Positions 43,660-54,605 are shown, counted from the first letter of the stretch. The stretch: DNA of 55,060 nt from Candidatus Absconditabacterales bacterium (GCA_937923605.1 CALDTY010000007.1:1-55060), one strand, 5' to 3'. The notes: a model not told the origin generated them from the letters alone. Translations and numbers: made by a program.

Positions 43660-44631
43660 TTAAACGACACTAATGTTTTGAATAATTTCCTTAATAATAT
43701 CTTGAATGAGTATGTTTTCAGAATATGCCTCAAAGGTCAGAATCAACCTATGCTGCAATACATCTTCAACGATCTCTTGAATATCTTCGGGTATAACAAA
43801 TGTTCTGCCATGCATCAATGCAACTACTTTTGAACATGTAATCATTGCAATTGATGCTCTTGGAGATGCTCAGAACTTTAGATATTTCGTCAGTCATCAG
43901 CCTTTTTCTGATCTAGTTGCTGTGATAATGTTTTTTACATACTCATAAATACTATCTGAAATATGAATTTTTTCAACTATCTGTTGAATTTGTAGTATAC
44001 GTTCATGGGTTATAACTTCTTTAACTTGAGTTATTTCACCTCATCAGAATCTTTTCATTATTTCTATTTCTTCTTTTTCAGTTGGATATCACAGCTTAGT
44101 CTTTAGTAAAAATCTATCCAATTGTGCTTCTGGCAAATCGTATGTTCAATCTTGTTCTATTGGATTTTGAGTCGCCATCACAACAAATGGAGCATCTAAA
44201 TCATATGATGTCTCTCATATTGTTACCTGTCTTTCTGACATAGCCTCTAATAGAGCTGATTGAACCTTAGCAGGTGCACGATTTATCTCGTCAGCTAGAA
44301 GTAAATGAGTAAAGATCGGTCATTTTTGAGTTTCAAATCTTGATACTCATTGGTTCCATATTTGAGTACCAATAATATCAGAAGGTAATACATCAGGAGT
44401 AAATTGAATACGAGCAACATCAATCCCCAATGTCTTTCCTAAGGTCTCTATAGCTAATGTCTTCGCCAATCCTGGGACTCATTCCAAAATGATGTGTCCT
44501 TTTGCTAATAGAGCAATTATTAAATTCTTCATTAGACGATCTTGACCAACAATGACTTTTTGAGTCTCTTGTAACAACATCTTAAGATCATCCGAAGCCT
44601 TTATCACATCCTTTTCATTACCTTTTTCCAT
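43660..44631 (-). CDS. MoxR-family AAA+ ATPase
   Basis: 323 residues, ATG 44631 to TAA 43660-43662. Walker A is GVPGLAKT (first Gly TGA), Walker [21 protein letters not shown], sensor [20 protein letters not shown], and the C-terminal lid has GASPRAS. MoxR proteins are chaperone-like ATPases that act with vWA-domain partners, so the DUF58 and BatA/BatB-like proteins in this window are likely clients. An upstream in-frame ATG at 44742 is less likely. Confidence 0.94.
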
Positions 44632-44834
44632 TGATTGACGAACATAAATAGACTGTTTATACACTTTTGTGATTGTGATTCTAGTGAGAGGATCAAAAGG
44701 AGTCAATATAATGTATTGACATTTATATAAAAATAGGTACATTAGATCAATACTTTTAAATATTCATCTTCTTAAATATGTTTTGACCAACACAAAATCC
44801 CTGAAATAGAAGTTCTGTTCAAGATTCGTCTAGC

Positions 44835-45545
44835 ATGTCAACTACTACAGGAAATCAAAGAAATGCTGCAACATCAGCACTTATTTCACCTGCAACAAAA
44901 TTACATAACCAAAAAGCGTTAGATCTCGTTGAACAAAGACACATACCCCTAAACGACATAGTTAAATTTATTCCAGAATCAAATAGTTTACCAATAGAAG
45001 AAATAGAATCTACTCACATTCCTGCTAAATATGTTATTAAAAATGAATTCATATGAATGTTTCCGCCTCTTTTAGAGAGCATAATGAAAAGTCGAGTAAA
45101 AAACGATAAAAACGCAGTCCTTACAATATTTAATGTATCACTTTCAAATGATAACAGCTTTACTCTAAAGTGAATACTTGAAGAGCAATGAACTGATGCT
45201 GTCGAAGAAGAAGAAATCTGAAGTGTATCATATGACTTCGACACATCGGTGATTAAGAATTACCTACCTGATCAAGAGGATGTAGATACAGATGTTGAAG
45301 AATTACTAGACAGTCAAGCTCAGGAAATCATCGACGAAGATTATAACGTAGTTAGAGCTCAACAAAGACAAAAGGCAGAACATGATGCAAGTGAAAAAGT
45401 TTTAGAGAAAGAAACACTAGATGAAATCAATTTTGAAGATATGAACCAAAGAATAAATGACCAAGCTCATGAAAGAGATGAGTACGATGCTTTGATTGAT
45501 GATCAAGGTCCAGAATGGGATGCTTACGATGAATATGTTAAATAA
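44835..45545 (+). CDS. Acidic soluble protein, unknown function
   Basis: 236 residues, ATG 44835 to TAA 45543-45545. The first half is mixed (IPESNSLPIEEIESTHIPAK); after residue 130 it is strongly acidic and helical (DVDTDVEELLDSQAQEIIDE). No membrane segment or known motif. Only a handful of TGA glycines. The terminator after it is shared with hflX. Confidence 0.75.
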
Positions 45546-45570
45546 AATTAATTTATATTTAATGCTTACA

Positions 45571-45598
45571 AAAAAAACTCCCTCTAGGAGTTTTTTTT
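45571..45598. terminator. Bidirectional terminator between convergent genes
   Basis: ACTCC / GGAGT stem extended by A-T pairs, with an A-run on the left and T-run on the right. It ends the plus gene at 45545 and hflX on the minus strand, whose TAG (45584-45586) is in the loop. Confidence 0.85.
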
Positions 45599-46765
45599 AC
45601 GATATGTTGTTTTGCTTACCATTATTTCTTTCAATTGATCCATTCAAATTCCCGATACTGCTGACACATGCAACACTATTGGTTCTTTATACTCCATTTT
45701 CTCACAATATAATATTAACTGCTCTTTCTTAGCTTGTATAGTATCTATCACATCAGGAAGATCGCATTTATTTAGGATATAGATTCTTTCTTGCTCTGCT
45801 CAAATTTCATCAAGTATTTTATCCACCACTGCAACTTTATCATCCCAAAGAGGATCTGATGCATCAATAATATGCAACAAGACATCAGCCTCTATACTAT
45901 CTTCCAAGGTACTTTTAAATGCTTGAATGAGACCAGGTGGAAGATCACGAATAAATCAAATCGTATCATTCACTAAAATTTCAGTACCTTTCCCTCATTC
46001 CATATTTGGAATATATAATTTTCATACATCAGTTCCTAAGGTTGCGAATAGTTTATCTTCTACCAATACTCACTTGTTCGTCAAAAAATTCATGACGCTA
46101 GATTTTCATGCATTCGTATATCCCACTAATCATACTGTTGGTAAGTATTTTTTCTGTCTCGCTTTACGATGATTTTCTCTTACTTGTTCGTAGGTTTTCA
46201 GTTGTTTATCAATCTGTTTTTTTCTATTTGCAAGATGTCTACGCATTACTTCAGTATTCGTTTCACCAGAACCTACTGATCAGACTCATCATCATTGTCT
46301 ACCTAACTCCATACCCATACCAAAAATACGTGGACCCATATGCTTAATACTTGCCAACTCGATTTGAAGTCTTGCTTCACTACTGTTCGCATGACGATCG
46401 AATATTTTAAGAATGAGGTCTACTCTATCCCAAGCCTGCAAAGTTATGTCATCATCTTTAGATTCTTCGCGCAGTATTTCATTTACATTATATATTTGTC
46501 ATGGTTTCAAAATATTTCAAAAGATCAATAACTCTGCCCCACAAAGCTTCATATCCTGAATTACTTCTTCTAATTTCCCACTTCACATATATGTTTTATA
46601 ATCTGGCTTCGTTCTTTGTTGTACTGCCTTCACTATACTCAGTCATCAGTAGGTATTAACTAGCTGGTCTAGTTCCTCCATTCTTTGGAGTATAAGTTGT
46701 TTTTCTACTTGATTTGTAATCACTTCTGCTATAAATACTTTTATAATCTTATCCTTCTCTCACAT
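45584..46765 (-). CDS. hflX: HflX-family ribosome-associated GTPase
   Basis: 393 residues, ATG 46765 to TAG 45584-45586. G1 is GYTNAGKSS (Gly before Lys is TGA), G3 NDTIGFIRDLPP, G4 NKCD; before the G domain lies the HflX linker MELGRQGGG...GSGETNTE. HflX splits stalled or stress-inactivated ribosomes. Length is normal. The start ATG-TGA (Met-Gly) is 23 bases after the SanA-like gene. Confidence 0.95.
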
Positions 46766-46788
46766 AACATCAAAAGAATAAAAAACTT

Positions 46789-47379
46789 CTACATTAATAC
46801 TCAGAAATAAACCTCTATAAATGCCTTCACTCTCGCAAATATTTCTCTAAACGTTCAAAAATCAGTCATTGAGAATGTATCTTGTGAGGAGTATCAAACT
46901 GCATCAAGTCCTGATTGACGTGCTAAGAATATACTCCTTCGTAAATGGTATCTTTGAGTGAAAATTATTATTTTTGGATCATCAATAAAATCAAAAACTC
47001 ACTGCATACTTGCCAATGTATCATATCAATCCCTATCAAGAAAGATATCTTCTTCTTTAACACTTTTTGAAAGAACATACTCTCACATAGACATAGCTTC
47101 TAAGTAGGAATCATCCTTATCATATCCACTCAACACAATTTTTCAGATCATTCATGTGTTATATGCATCCAAGCTGGCATCTACTCTTTGTCTCAACGCG
47201 GGAGACAAACGACCGTCTTTATATACTGATGCTCATAACACTAATCATTGTGTATATCATTCATAGCTTGGCTGTATGACCCTGTTCCAATTTCAAGCGA
47301 TTATTCGTACATTACAGAAAATGATAAATGCTAGTATACTCAAGATGAAAAATAAGATTGCCTTTGTACTTCTATACAT
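46789..47379 (-). CDS. SanA/ElyC-type envelope protein (DUF218)
   Basis: 196 residues, ATG 47379 to TAG 46789-46791. An N-terminal membrane anchor (AILFFILSILAFIIFC) precedes the DUF218 domain: LVLGASVYKDGRLSPALRQR and IVLSGYDKDDSYLEAMSM, then IIFTQRYHLRRSIFLAR. SanA-type proteins affect envelope permeability. A second DUF218 paralogue, without the anchor, is at 37624-38310. Confidence 0.85.
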
Positions 47380-47408
47380 ACGGATTTCATTCTAAAACTT
47401 ATACCTCG

Positions 47409-47972
47409 TTACTGAGTGTTCATTCACATAATTGAACGAATTTTTTGTTCAACTTGCTCTACTGCATCAATAAATCACATTTCAATATCTCATTTATTAT
47501 CCTCTCACTCTGCTAAGAATGTGATTGTACCTATATCAAAAAAGCTATTCATTAAACCATGTTTTGCGACTGTTACGGATTTTATCTTATCAACATGTAT
47601 GGTCTCATTATCTCTATGTAGGACTCAATTTTGATCATATTTGATGACTTCTTTTGGAGTAACAATTAAGTAATCCATTTTCCAATTAACATATTCTTTT
47701 GTCGCACTTTTGAGGGTTACGATAAAGTATAATACTATTACTACCCAATAGAACCATTGTGCATATACTTGGTAGTCAAATGAAAGCATATACACTAAGT
47801 ACAATCATAGAGCAAATACGATAAAAAATCGTGCCAATGGCACCAAAACTTTCATAATATAAAACCATCTAGATTTATGAATAGAGATTACCTTAGATTC
47901 TCAGAATCATTTTTTGTACTCCTCTAGTAACTCTATTTCTTTGCCTGTATCAAAATTTGATAGCAACCTCAT
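47409..47972 (-). CDS. PH-like-domain membrane protein
   Basis: 187 residues, ATG 47972 to TAA 47409-47411. Two central transmembrane helices (FFIVFALGLYLVYML and FYWVVIVLYFIVTL) are followed by a beta-rich domain with YLIVTPKEVIKYDQNG and IKSVTVAKHGLMNSFFDIG, the pattern of bacterial PH (bPH2/YdbS-like) domains. Function unknown. Confidence 0.75.
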
Positions 47973-48018
47973 TACTGATATAGAAAGTAAAACGATAACT
48001 ATTTAATTACAAATTACT

Positions 48019-49704
48019 CTAATACTCTGGTAATTCAAGTATATCTACAGAAACTGTCTTTTTACAAACATCACGTCATGAAGCATTTAGTCATTTTAAG
48101 GTAAATATAGTATTTCATTTTGCTGTTCATTTTTCATCTGGCTCTATCCTTGCTGCTATATATCAAAGTGTATGCTGTTCAACATCATATGTAGATCAAT
48201 TATTGTCTTCCAATACTACAGAATCAACATCCCATCAAGATCACAAAAGACGAATATCGTCGTTTTCATAAACAAAGTCTTTAGATACAGCTGTTGTTCA
48301 ATAAATACCTAATGTCGCAGTGTCACAATTAAACTCATCTTTAGGCTTCTGCACAATACTTGCTTCTTTTTTAAGACTCGTGATGTTATAGGTAATATGC
48401 ATAAATGGATCCTCAATCACAATTTCATTTCAATACAATCGGGCATCTAAACGAAATACTGATCATGTTTCAGTTGTAGGTGGAATATGAACCTGCTCAT
48501 CAAGGTGATAGACATTTCATTGATTTATTAATCTTCGACTTCATGATCTAAGAACATAATACTTGTAACGTAATCATGGAAACAATGTACGACGTATACT
48601 CTCATTTTGTTTGTAATAATACACAATCAATTTTTCATATCAATTTTCTATTTCTACCTGCTCTCAATTGATTTGGCGTAATGACATAGTATTTCTTTGA
48701 TTACGAACATCATAATGTTGAATCAGTGTCTCATAATTTTGTATATCTCAAGTGGCCTTCACTATTTGTAAAAAATTTCCTCATGGATTAAAATACACCA
48801 AAGATTGATACAATGAAGATCGTCTCCATTGATATAAAGGAAACTTGCTATATAAAATACCATGGTCAGGAGACTTTATAGTGTAGGTATATTTACCATC
48901 TAGCTCTCTTTTATTATCGAAATAGATCAGATATCATTTTTTAGTTGAATAGCTTAAACAAGCTGGAATTGTACTATATTCATTCTCATATTTAATAACA
49001 ACTTTAGAAGTTCAATCAATACATCCATTAGTAAGAAATCAAGTAGGTATTCAATCAAAATCATCTTCAAACCAAACAACATTCTTACCATCAACTTTGT
49101 TATAAGGATCTACATATAGTGCAGCATTTCATAGAAAAATTTCTTCGTGATTAGAGTCTATTATCTTAGTGAAATTTTTCTTTTTTCACGTTGTATCAAT
49201 CACTTCAAATGTATATGTATTTTTTCACTTCCTCATAAAATCATTATGTAATCAGACTTCCCATTCTCGGATTCATTCGTCATTGATCATTGGGAGGAGG
49301 TTTTCAGAAATTGTTTCACTGTTCTTAGGATGATCATAAGATACTACAAAAGAAACAAATCAGGTAGTAGCTTCTCATACAAATGCATAGTGAGGTGAAT
49401 ATATATCAGTTCTTTTTTCTTCTAGATCAAACAATATTGGTTCAACTTTTTTCGAACCTCATAATTCCTTCATCCTAAATAGGTGTAAAGCTTTTTGAAC
49501 TTTCTTCTGAGAATCTTCAGAACGTAAATTCCATTCTGGCAAATCAGACAACTGAAAAAATGCAGAAGCATAGTGGATTGGAGGCACTTTCTCATATACT
49601 TTCTGAGTATATGAATTATCCATAAGCACTAGCATTAAAATATATCAAATTACCAACAGAGTCCACAATATAAAGAAACTCCTAAGTCACCAATAGCGTC
49701 GCAT
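48019..49704 (-). CDS. Large exported protein, beta-rich, unknown function
   Basis: 561 residues, ATG 49704 to TAG 48019-48021. An N-terminal membrane helix (FFILWTLLVIGYILMLVLM) anchors a long extracytoplasmic region that looks all-beta, perhaps several immunoglobulin-like domains (for example TGFVSFVVSYDHPKNS, KNTYTFEVIDTTGKKKNF, DARLYGNEIVIEDPFMHITY). Two cysteine pairs are present. No signature recognised. It lies between ychF and the PH-like gene on the same strand. Confidence 0.75.
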
Positions 49705-49752
49705 GAAAATATAAGAATATAGAAATTAAAATATATGTATCCGCACTCTGAT

Positions 49753-50853
49753 TTAATTATTGAATCTAAATAACATCACATCTCCATCATGAACAATATA
49801 TTCCTTTCCCTCTAACCTTAGTCATCATTTTTCTTTTGCTCATGTTCGTCATCCATGTTCAACGAAATTTTCATATGTTACAACGTCTGCCTTGATAAAT
49901 CATTTCTCAAAATCAGTATGTATAACTCAAGCAGCTTGAGGTGCTGTGCTCCCCTTTGTAACTGTCCAAGCTCTCGTTTCTTTTTTTCAGGTCGTAAAGT
50001 AGTACATGAGTCCAACAGTATCGAATGCTAACTTAATTAAATCATCCAAGGTAGGAATCACAACATCTTGTCATCATTTCAAATCTTCAAAAAATAATTC
50101 TTTTTCATCCTCATCTAATTCCATAAGTTCAGTTTCAAACTTTGCGCTCACTAAAGAAACTTTTTTTCATAGCTTTTCTTCATATTCGGCTATCAATGTT
50201 GCACCATTTTTAAGATCTCATTCGGAAACGTTAAGTGCATATACAAAGGGCTTAAACGTAAGTAAACTATACGGTTTCAATAATTCTAGTTCTTTTTCAC
50301 TTAATTCATCCTTTATATCTATTGCTAATTTTTCATTTTCTAAAGCTACTTTTAATTTCTCTAACACTCCAACTAAAACCTTCACGTCATTATCTCAAGA
50401 CTTCACTTTTCTGTGCAATCCTTCCAAGATATTATCAATAGTTTGTATGTCAGCAAAAATTAGTTCAGTATTAATAATATCTACATCACGTAAAGGATTT
50501 GGTCATCATTCTACATGAACCACATCATCATCTTCAAACAAGCGGACTACCTGAACAATGGCATCTACTTCTCTAATATGTGAAAGAAACTTATTTCCCA
50601 ATCATTCTCATTCAGATGCTCATTTTACCAATCAAGCAATATCTACAAAATTAATCGAAGCATAAATTTTCTTTTCAGTTTCTGAAATCTCAGCTAATTT
50701 ATCTACTCTTTGATCTTTTACCTCAACTACTCATATATTCGGTTCAATAGTACAAAATGGAAAGTTTGCAGCATCTGCTGAATAATTTTGAGTAAGTGCG
50801 TTAAATAAAGTTGATTTTCAGACATTTGGAAGTCATACGATTCAAATTTTCAT
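49753..50853 (-). CDS. ychF: Ribosome-binding ATPase YchF
   Basis: 366 residues, ATG 50853 to TAA 49753-49755. G1 is [14 protein letters not shown] (both motif glycines TGA), [11 protein letters not shown], then FVDIAGLVKGASEGEGLGNK. The G4 position reads NVSE instead of NKxD, the change that makes YchF (Obg family) prefer ATP. The C-terminal TGS-like domain ([20 protein letters not shown], ending MLFRFNN) is complete. Confidence 0.96.
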
Positions 50854-50924
50854 ATTACAAAATCAATAATTATAAACTGTATACTTATAAATATATATAC
50901 CTTAAATGACAGATAAAAGGTAGA

Positions 50925-51311
50925 TTATCTCAAGGTGTCTTTATAGGGTTCTGCTACAATTTGATACTCGTCTTCATACACAATATATCATGGATTATCT
51001 GTCACTACAACTTCTACATACTTATCATACTCTTCGTATATTCTTTTCATTTCATACATTTTTTGTATATGTTCTTTTGCTGAATCTTTATATCGAGAAA
51101 TTCATTTTGTAGCCCATCAAGTTGGTTGTTTGCGTGAAAATTTAGTTGGCTTATCTAAATTATCATCAAATCGCTCTAATAAATCTTTCAGATATTGTTT
51201 ATCATATTCTGGAATTGCAGAATCACGTAATTCGTAGGCTCCATGAAAAATTCAAAACGGCTTAGTGCTTGAATCATAATCAATTTCAGAGGTTTGAAAA
51301 CGTATATACAT
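50925..51311 (-). CDS. 128-aa soluble protein, unknown function
   Basis: ATG 51311 to TAA 50925-50927. It is charged and Tyr/Asp/Lys-rich, with a helix RYKDSAKEHIQKMYEMKRIY and a C-terminal beta region VEVVVTDNPGYIVYEDEYQI. TGA glycines occur at conserved-looking turns. Not recognised. The 190 bases between its start and the tRNA hold a terminator and no gene. Confidence 0.7.
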
Positions 51312-51445
51312 TACATTAGTAGAAACTATTATTTAAGTATAACTAGATACATCAAAATATCAAAAAGATTATAAAGTAATCCATAATTCTAGAAATAAAA
51401 AAACTTACGAGCATCATTCAAAGTGTAAAATGAATAGTGACATAC

Positions 51446-51470
51446 AAAAAACTCCCTCTCGGGAGTTTTT
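51446..51470 (-). terminator. Terminator after tRNA-Lys
   Basis: AAAAACTCCC / GGGAGTTTTT stem with a TCTC loop, 33 bases beyond the tRNA 3' end on the minus strand. Confidence 0.9.
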
Positions 51471-51502
51471 CTCTTCTATGTAATTATTCTTTATTCAGAA
51501 CT

Positions 51503-51575
51503 TGGGTCCACTCGGGCTCGAACCGAGGACCACCGGCTTAAAAGGCCGTTGCTCTACCAACTGAGCTATAGACCC
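51503..51575 (-). tRNA. tRNA-Lys (anticodon UUU)
   Basis: 73 bases. Acceptor stem GGGTCTA pairs with TGGACCC, D arm GCTCAGTTGGTAGAGC, anticodon arm CGGCC-TTTTAAG-CCG region with TTT anticodon, T arm CTCGGTTCGAGCCCGAG. The 3' CCA is not encoded (next bases after the discriminator A are AG), so it needs the CCA-adding enzyme found at 20002-21705. It is downstream of rpmB on the same strand. Confidence 0.97.
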
Positions 51576-51624
51576 AAACAGAGAGTCTTTTTCAAGACAA
51601 TCAATTTGATGGATTCGTTTTTTA

Positions 51625-51652
51625 TCTATACTATCACAGTATTTCTATACAA
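51625..51652 (-). promoter_or_regulatory. Promoter for tRNA-Lys
   Basis: On the minus strand TTGTAT (51652-51647), a 16-base spacer and TATAGA (51630-51625) lie about 50 bases upstream of the tRNA. The -35 box overlaps the stop codon of rpmB. Confidence 0.6.
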
Positions 51653-51833
51653 AAAGGTGTCTATATTTTTTATAGTAGCTAGAACTAATCTTAATAGTTA
51701 GAGGAACCCCATCAATGATGACTTTCTTCTTAATAAGATTTACTTTAAAATTTCTTTTTGTAGCTCTATTTGAATGGGATCTATTGTTTCATGATTTAGT
51801 TTTTTTTCATGAAAACATACATTGTCTTGCCAT
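51645..51833 (-). CDS. rpmB: Ribosomal protein bL28
   Basis: 62 residues, ATG 51833 to TAG 51645-51647. MARQCMFSGKKTKSGNNRSH then SNRATKRNFKVNL matches the bL28 N-terminus (MARxCxxTGKxxxxGNxxSHxxxxTKRxFxPNL). Both motif glycines are TGA, so the gene is invisible under the standard code. It follows rplY by 26 bases. Confidence 0.92.
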
Positions 51834-51859
51834 AGTAGTACATTAATAGATAAACATAA

Positions 51860-52510
51860 TTACTCTTCTGATCATTTTTCTTCTGCATTCTCTTCACCAC
51901 CTTCTCATTCAGCTCCTTCTTCTCCTTCTACAACATCTGCTACAACTTCTTCCTCTTCTTCTTCAGCAAATGCAACTGTCGTTAGAATTGTACGAGAAAG
52001 ATCATCAACAAATTCAACTTTATCTCCTAGATCAATATCACTAAGATGAATCACTTGTCATTCTTCAGTCAGTGTTGAAATGTCGATAGTAATATCATGA
52101 GGCAGATCCAATGGGAATGCTTCAACTTCAATATTGCTCAAAATAAGCTGCACACGACCCAAATTGCTTTTTTCGTATGGAGATTCTCAGATAAGTACAA
52201 CTGGAACTTCAGCAGTCACTTTTTCATCTTTATTAACAGCGAGTAGGTCTATATGAATAAGATGATCTGATACAGGATCCAATTGAAGTTCTTGTACAAG
52301 AACCAAATGCTCTCAATTTGATCCGTCAATCTCAATAGGAGTACTTCTTCAAGTTTTAGCAAAAACTCTAAGAAATTCTATTCTAGAAACAGCAAATGAA
52401 AAAGCTTCATCTAAGTGTTTTCCATAGATAACTCAAGGAACAATTCAGTCCTTTCTAAGAAATTTAACTTTTTTACCAGTTACATCACGATTTTGTACGG
52501 ATAATTTCAT
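51860..52510 (-). CDS. rplY: Ribosomal protein bL25 (CTC form)
   Basis: 216 residues, ATG 52510 to TAA 51860-51862. The 5S rRNA-binding N-domain has RKDGIVPGVIYGK and HLVLVQELQLDPVSDHLIHI, followed by the CTC domain (VPVVLIGESPYEKSNLGRVQ, DITIDISTLTEEGQVIHLSD). The C-terminal 35 residues are an acidic Glu/Gly tail. Size fits the long general-stress CTC type. Confidence 0.93.
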
Positions 52511-52534
52511 AATTAATCAATATTAGTAGGTAAA

Positions 52535-53125
52535 TTATTCTTGATTCTCTGTTGTGACTTCCTCAACTGTGTCATCTGCTGTAACTTCTTCTGCCTTTTC
52601 TTCTGCCTTAACTTCTTCTACTTTTTCTTCTGCCTTAACTTCCTCTGCTTTTTCTTCTGCCTTAACTTCTTCTGTTTTTTCTTCTGTCTTAACTTCTTCT
52701 GCTTTATTATATGGTGCTGCTAATTCATTCGCTTCTGCAATCGCTAAAGCCAACAAATCTACTCATTTCTCCTCAGCAGTAGCTATAGATTTCATTTTAG
52801 CATCCTTACCAACTTTATCTCTAATGTAATATAATTTTGCTCTTCTGGTTCTAAAAGAATCAATCAGAAGAACTTTTTCAAACTTTGTAAATGAAAGTGG
52901 ATATATTTTTTCTACAGTATGTCCTGCCACTTTTCATCTCATGATAAAAGTACCATCAACGTGATTTGGTTTTTTTACCTTGATGATAAGTCATCTAAAT
53001 TTCCAAATTCTTTCATTGCTTCATTGTCAAACTTTCTCATGGATTTCAACCATTTGACCAGTTTTAACAGGAAGAATATGATATCATTTTTTTGCTCTCA
53101 ATGTAGCAAGTCTTTGATTGTTCAT
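52535..53125 (-). CDS. rplS: Ribosomal protein bL19 with repetitive acidic C-terminal tail
   Basis: 196 residues, ATG 53125 to TAA 52535-52537. The bL19 core (VKTGQMVEIHEKVGQG, KFRGLIIKVKKPNHVDGTF, VEKIYPLS, KVLLIDSFRTRRAKLYYIRD) occupies residues 1-115. The tail from about residue 148 is an 8-residue repeat of the type EEVKAEEK, five or more copies, encoded by 24-bp repeats at about 52555-52700. Core bL19 is about 115 residues, so the tail is an addition. Confidence 0.93.
52555..52700 (-). repeat. 24-bp tandem repeats inside rplS
   Basis: On the plus strand, units like CTTCTGCTTTTTCTTCTGCC recur with few changes and keep the reading frame, encoding the EEVKAEEK repeats of the bL19 tail. The length makes copy number likely to vary between strains. 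Confidence 0.85.
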
Positions 53126-53167
53126 TACAATACATCTTAAATAAATCAAAAAGTAGTCTGAAAATAA

Positions 53168-53311
53168 TTAAGCTTGTCTTCTTTTTACAACTTCAGCTTT
53201 CCATTTTCTTTGCTGATCAAGTTGTTTTCTAATATCCATAATAACAACCTTATTTACTCTTCTTAAAGCTTTTTTAAGCTTCTTTTTTCCATATGTCTTT
53301 AACCTTCACAT
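53168..53311 (-). CDS. Small basic protein, possibly divergent bS21
   Basis: 47 residues, ATG 53311 to TAA 53168-53170. MGRLKTYGKKKLKKALRRVN and a basic end KAEVVKRRQA weakly resemble bS21 (LRRFKR... KR tail), but the typical YEKPS motif is missing. Located between rplS and another small basic gene in a ribosomal cluster, so a ribosomal or ribosome-associated role is likely by context only. Confidence 0.55.
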
Positions 53312-53353
53312 AATGAGAGATAAGTATTTAAAAAATGTACTTTATTAGGTGAT

Positions 53354-53590
53354 TTACTTTGCCATGAATGCGTCTAACATAGTTTGTGTAATTCAATATT
53401 TCTTAATTCTTTCTTGACATTTATTCATTGTCTTTTCAGCTCGTTTTTCATATCCTGGTTTGTCTTTTTTCGACAAAATTAGTTTATATCGCTTTAATGT
53501 TTTTTCATATTTTTTACCAGACTTTTTTCTTTTCTTATTAGGATTCTGAAACGAATGTTCTGGTTTACCCGATTGATTTCTTGATGGCAT
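53354..53590 (-). CDS. Small lysine-rich protein, unknown function
   Basis: 78 residues, ATG 53590 to TAA 53354-53356. Highly basic (KKRKKSGKKYEKTLKRYK), ending GITQTMLDAFMAK, reached through a TGA glycine. It fits an RNA-binding, ribosome-associated protein by composition and context. I could not match it to a known ribosomal protein. Confidence 0.65.
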
Positions 53591-53644
53591 CGAAAGTAAA
53601 TGATAATATAAAATTTTAGTAATAATGTATATACAACATTGTGT

Positions 53645-54115
53645 CTATCTAACATATTTTGCCAAATATGCGAATGCTTTATTTGCATCAGCCATTTTAT
53701 GCGTATCTTCTTTCTTTTTAACCGCTGTTCATTGACTAGAATAAGCCGCCAACAATTCTTCTGCCAATCTCATATACATTGGAGTCCCCTTCTTAGCTCT
53801 TGAATAATCAATAATCCATTTACATGCGTAAAAGAATCTTTTTCTAGCTGGAACTTCAACAGGTACTTGATAAATAGCACCACCAATTCTCTTTGATTTG
53901 ACCATAACATGCGGAGATGCATTATCAATTGCAGATTCCCAAACAGCTTTTGGATTCACATGTCAGTTTTTCTTGATCTCTTCTAGAGTTTGGTTGAATA
54001 TATTTCTAGCAATATTCTTTTTTCCGTCAAGCATGATATAGTTGATAAATTTTTCAATTTTATCATCAGTTGATGGAATCCTAAATGGAGTTGCTTTCTT
54101 AAATTTCTTTGCCAT
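53645..54115 (-). CDS. rpsG: Ribosomal protein uS7
   Basis: 156 residues, ATG 54115 to TAG 53645-53647. Motifs: KFINYIMLDGKKNIARNIF, NPKAVWESAIDNASPHVMVK, RIGGAIYQVPVEVPARKR, and C-terminal TAVKKKEDTHKMADANKAFA. Length usual for uS7. It follows rpsL by 73 bases. fusA does not follow it. Confidence 0.97.
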
Positions 54116-54188
54116 GTAATTACATTTAAAGTTTTAAAAGAAGTAAGAGACAAAAGCACTAGACTTAGCTCTAAATTCTAATTCTATA

Positions 54189-54605
54189 TTAATTCTTTGG
54201 TTTCTTTGTTCCATGAAATGATCTTCATTGTCTTCTATCTTCAACTGGATTCGCATCATATACTCATCTTACCACATGATATTTTACACCTGGAAGATCT
54301 TTTACTCTACCTCACCTAATCATTACAACACTATGTTCTTGCAATGAATGCTTTTCTCCAGGGATATATGCAACTACTTCTTTCCCATTTGACAATCTAA
54401 CCTTAGCAATCTTTCTTTGTGCTGAGTTAGGTTTTTTAGGAGTAGTAACTGTCACCTTTAAACAAACTCATCTTTTAAAAGGACTAGGACTATGCACCTG
54501 TTTGTTATTCTTCAAGGTGTTTGTTCTATACTGAAGAGCCGGAGCTTTAGATTTCCTAAATTTCTTTTTTCTTCATTTTTTAATCAGTTGGTTTGTTGTT
54601 GGCAT
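54189..54605 (-). CDS. rpsL: Ribosomal protein uS12
   Basis: 138 residues, ATG 54605 to TAA 54189-54191. [40 protein letters not shown] and the C-terminal [12 protein letters not shown] are typical. The normally conserved GEGHNLQEHS reads [11 protein letters not shown] promoter-like TTGCAT with TATATA downstream lies about 85-115 bases upstream. Confidence 0.97.

Noticed and set aside
50006-50518. 170-codon plus-strand open frame
   Set aside because: Antisense to ychF, whose motifs are complete on the minus strand; the product is Ser/Asn-rich without any family features.
52555-52700. Tandem 24-bp repeats considered as a CRISPR array
   Set aside because: Units are contiguous without spacers, keep the reading frame and encode the bL19 tail.
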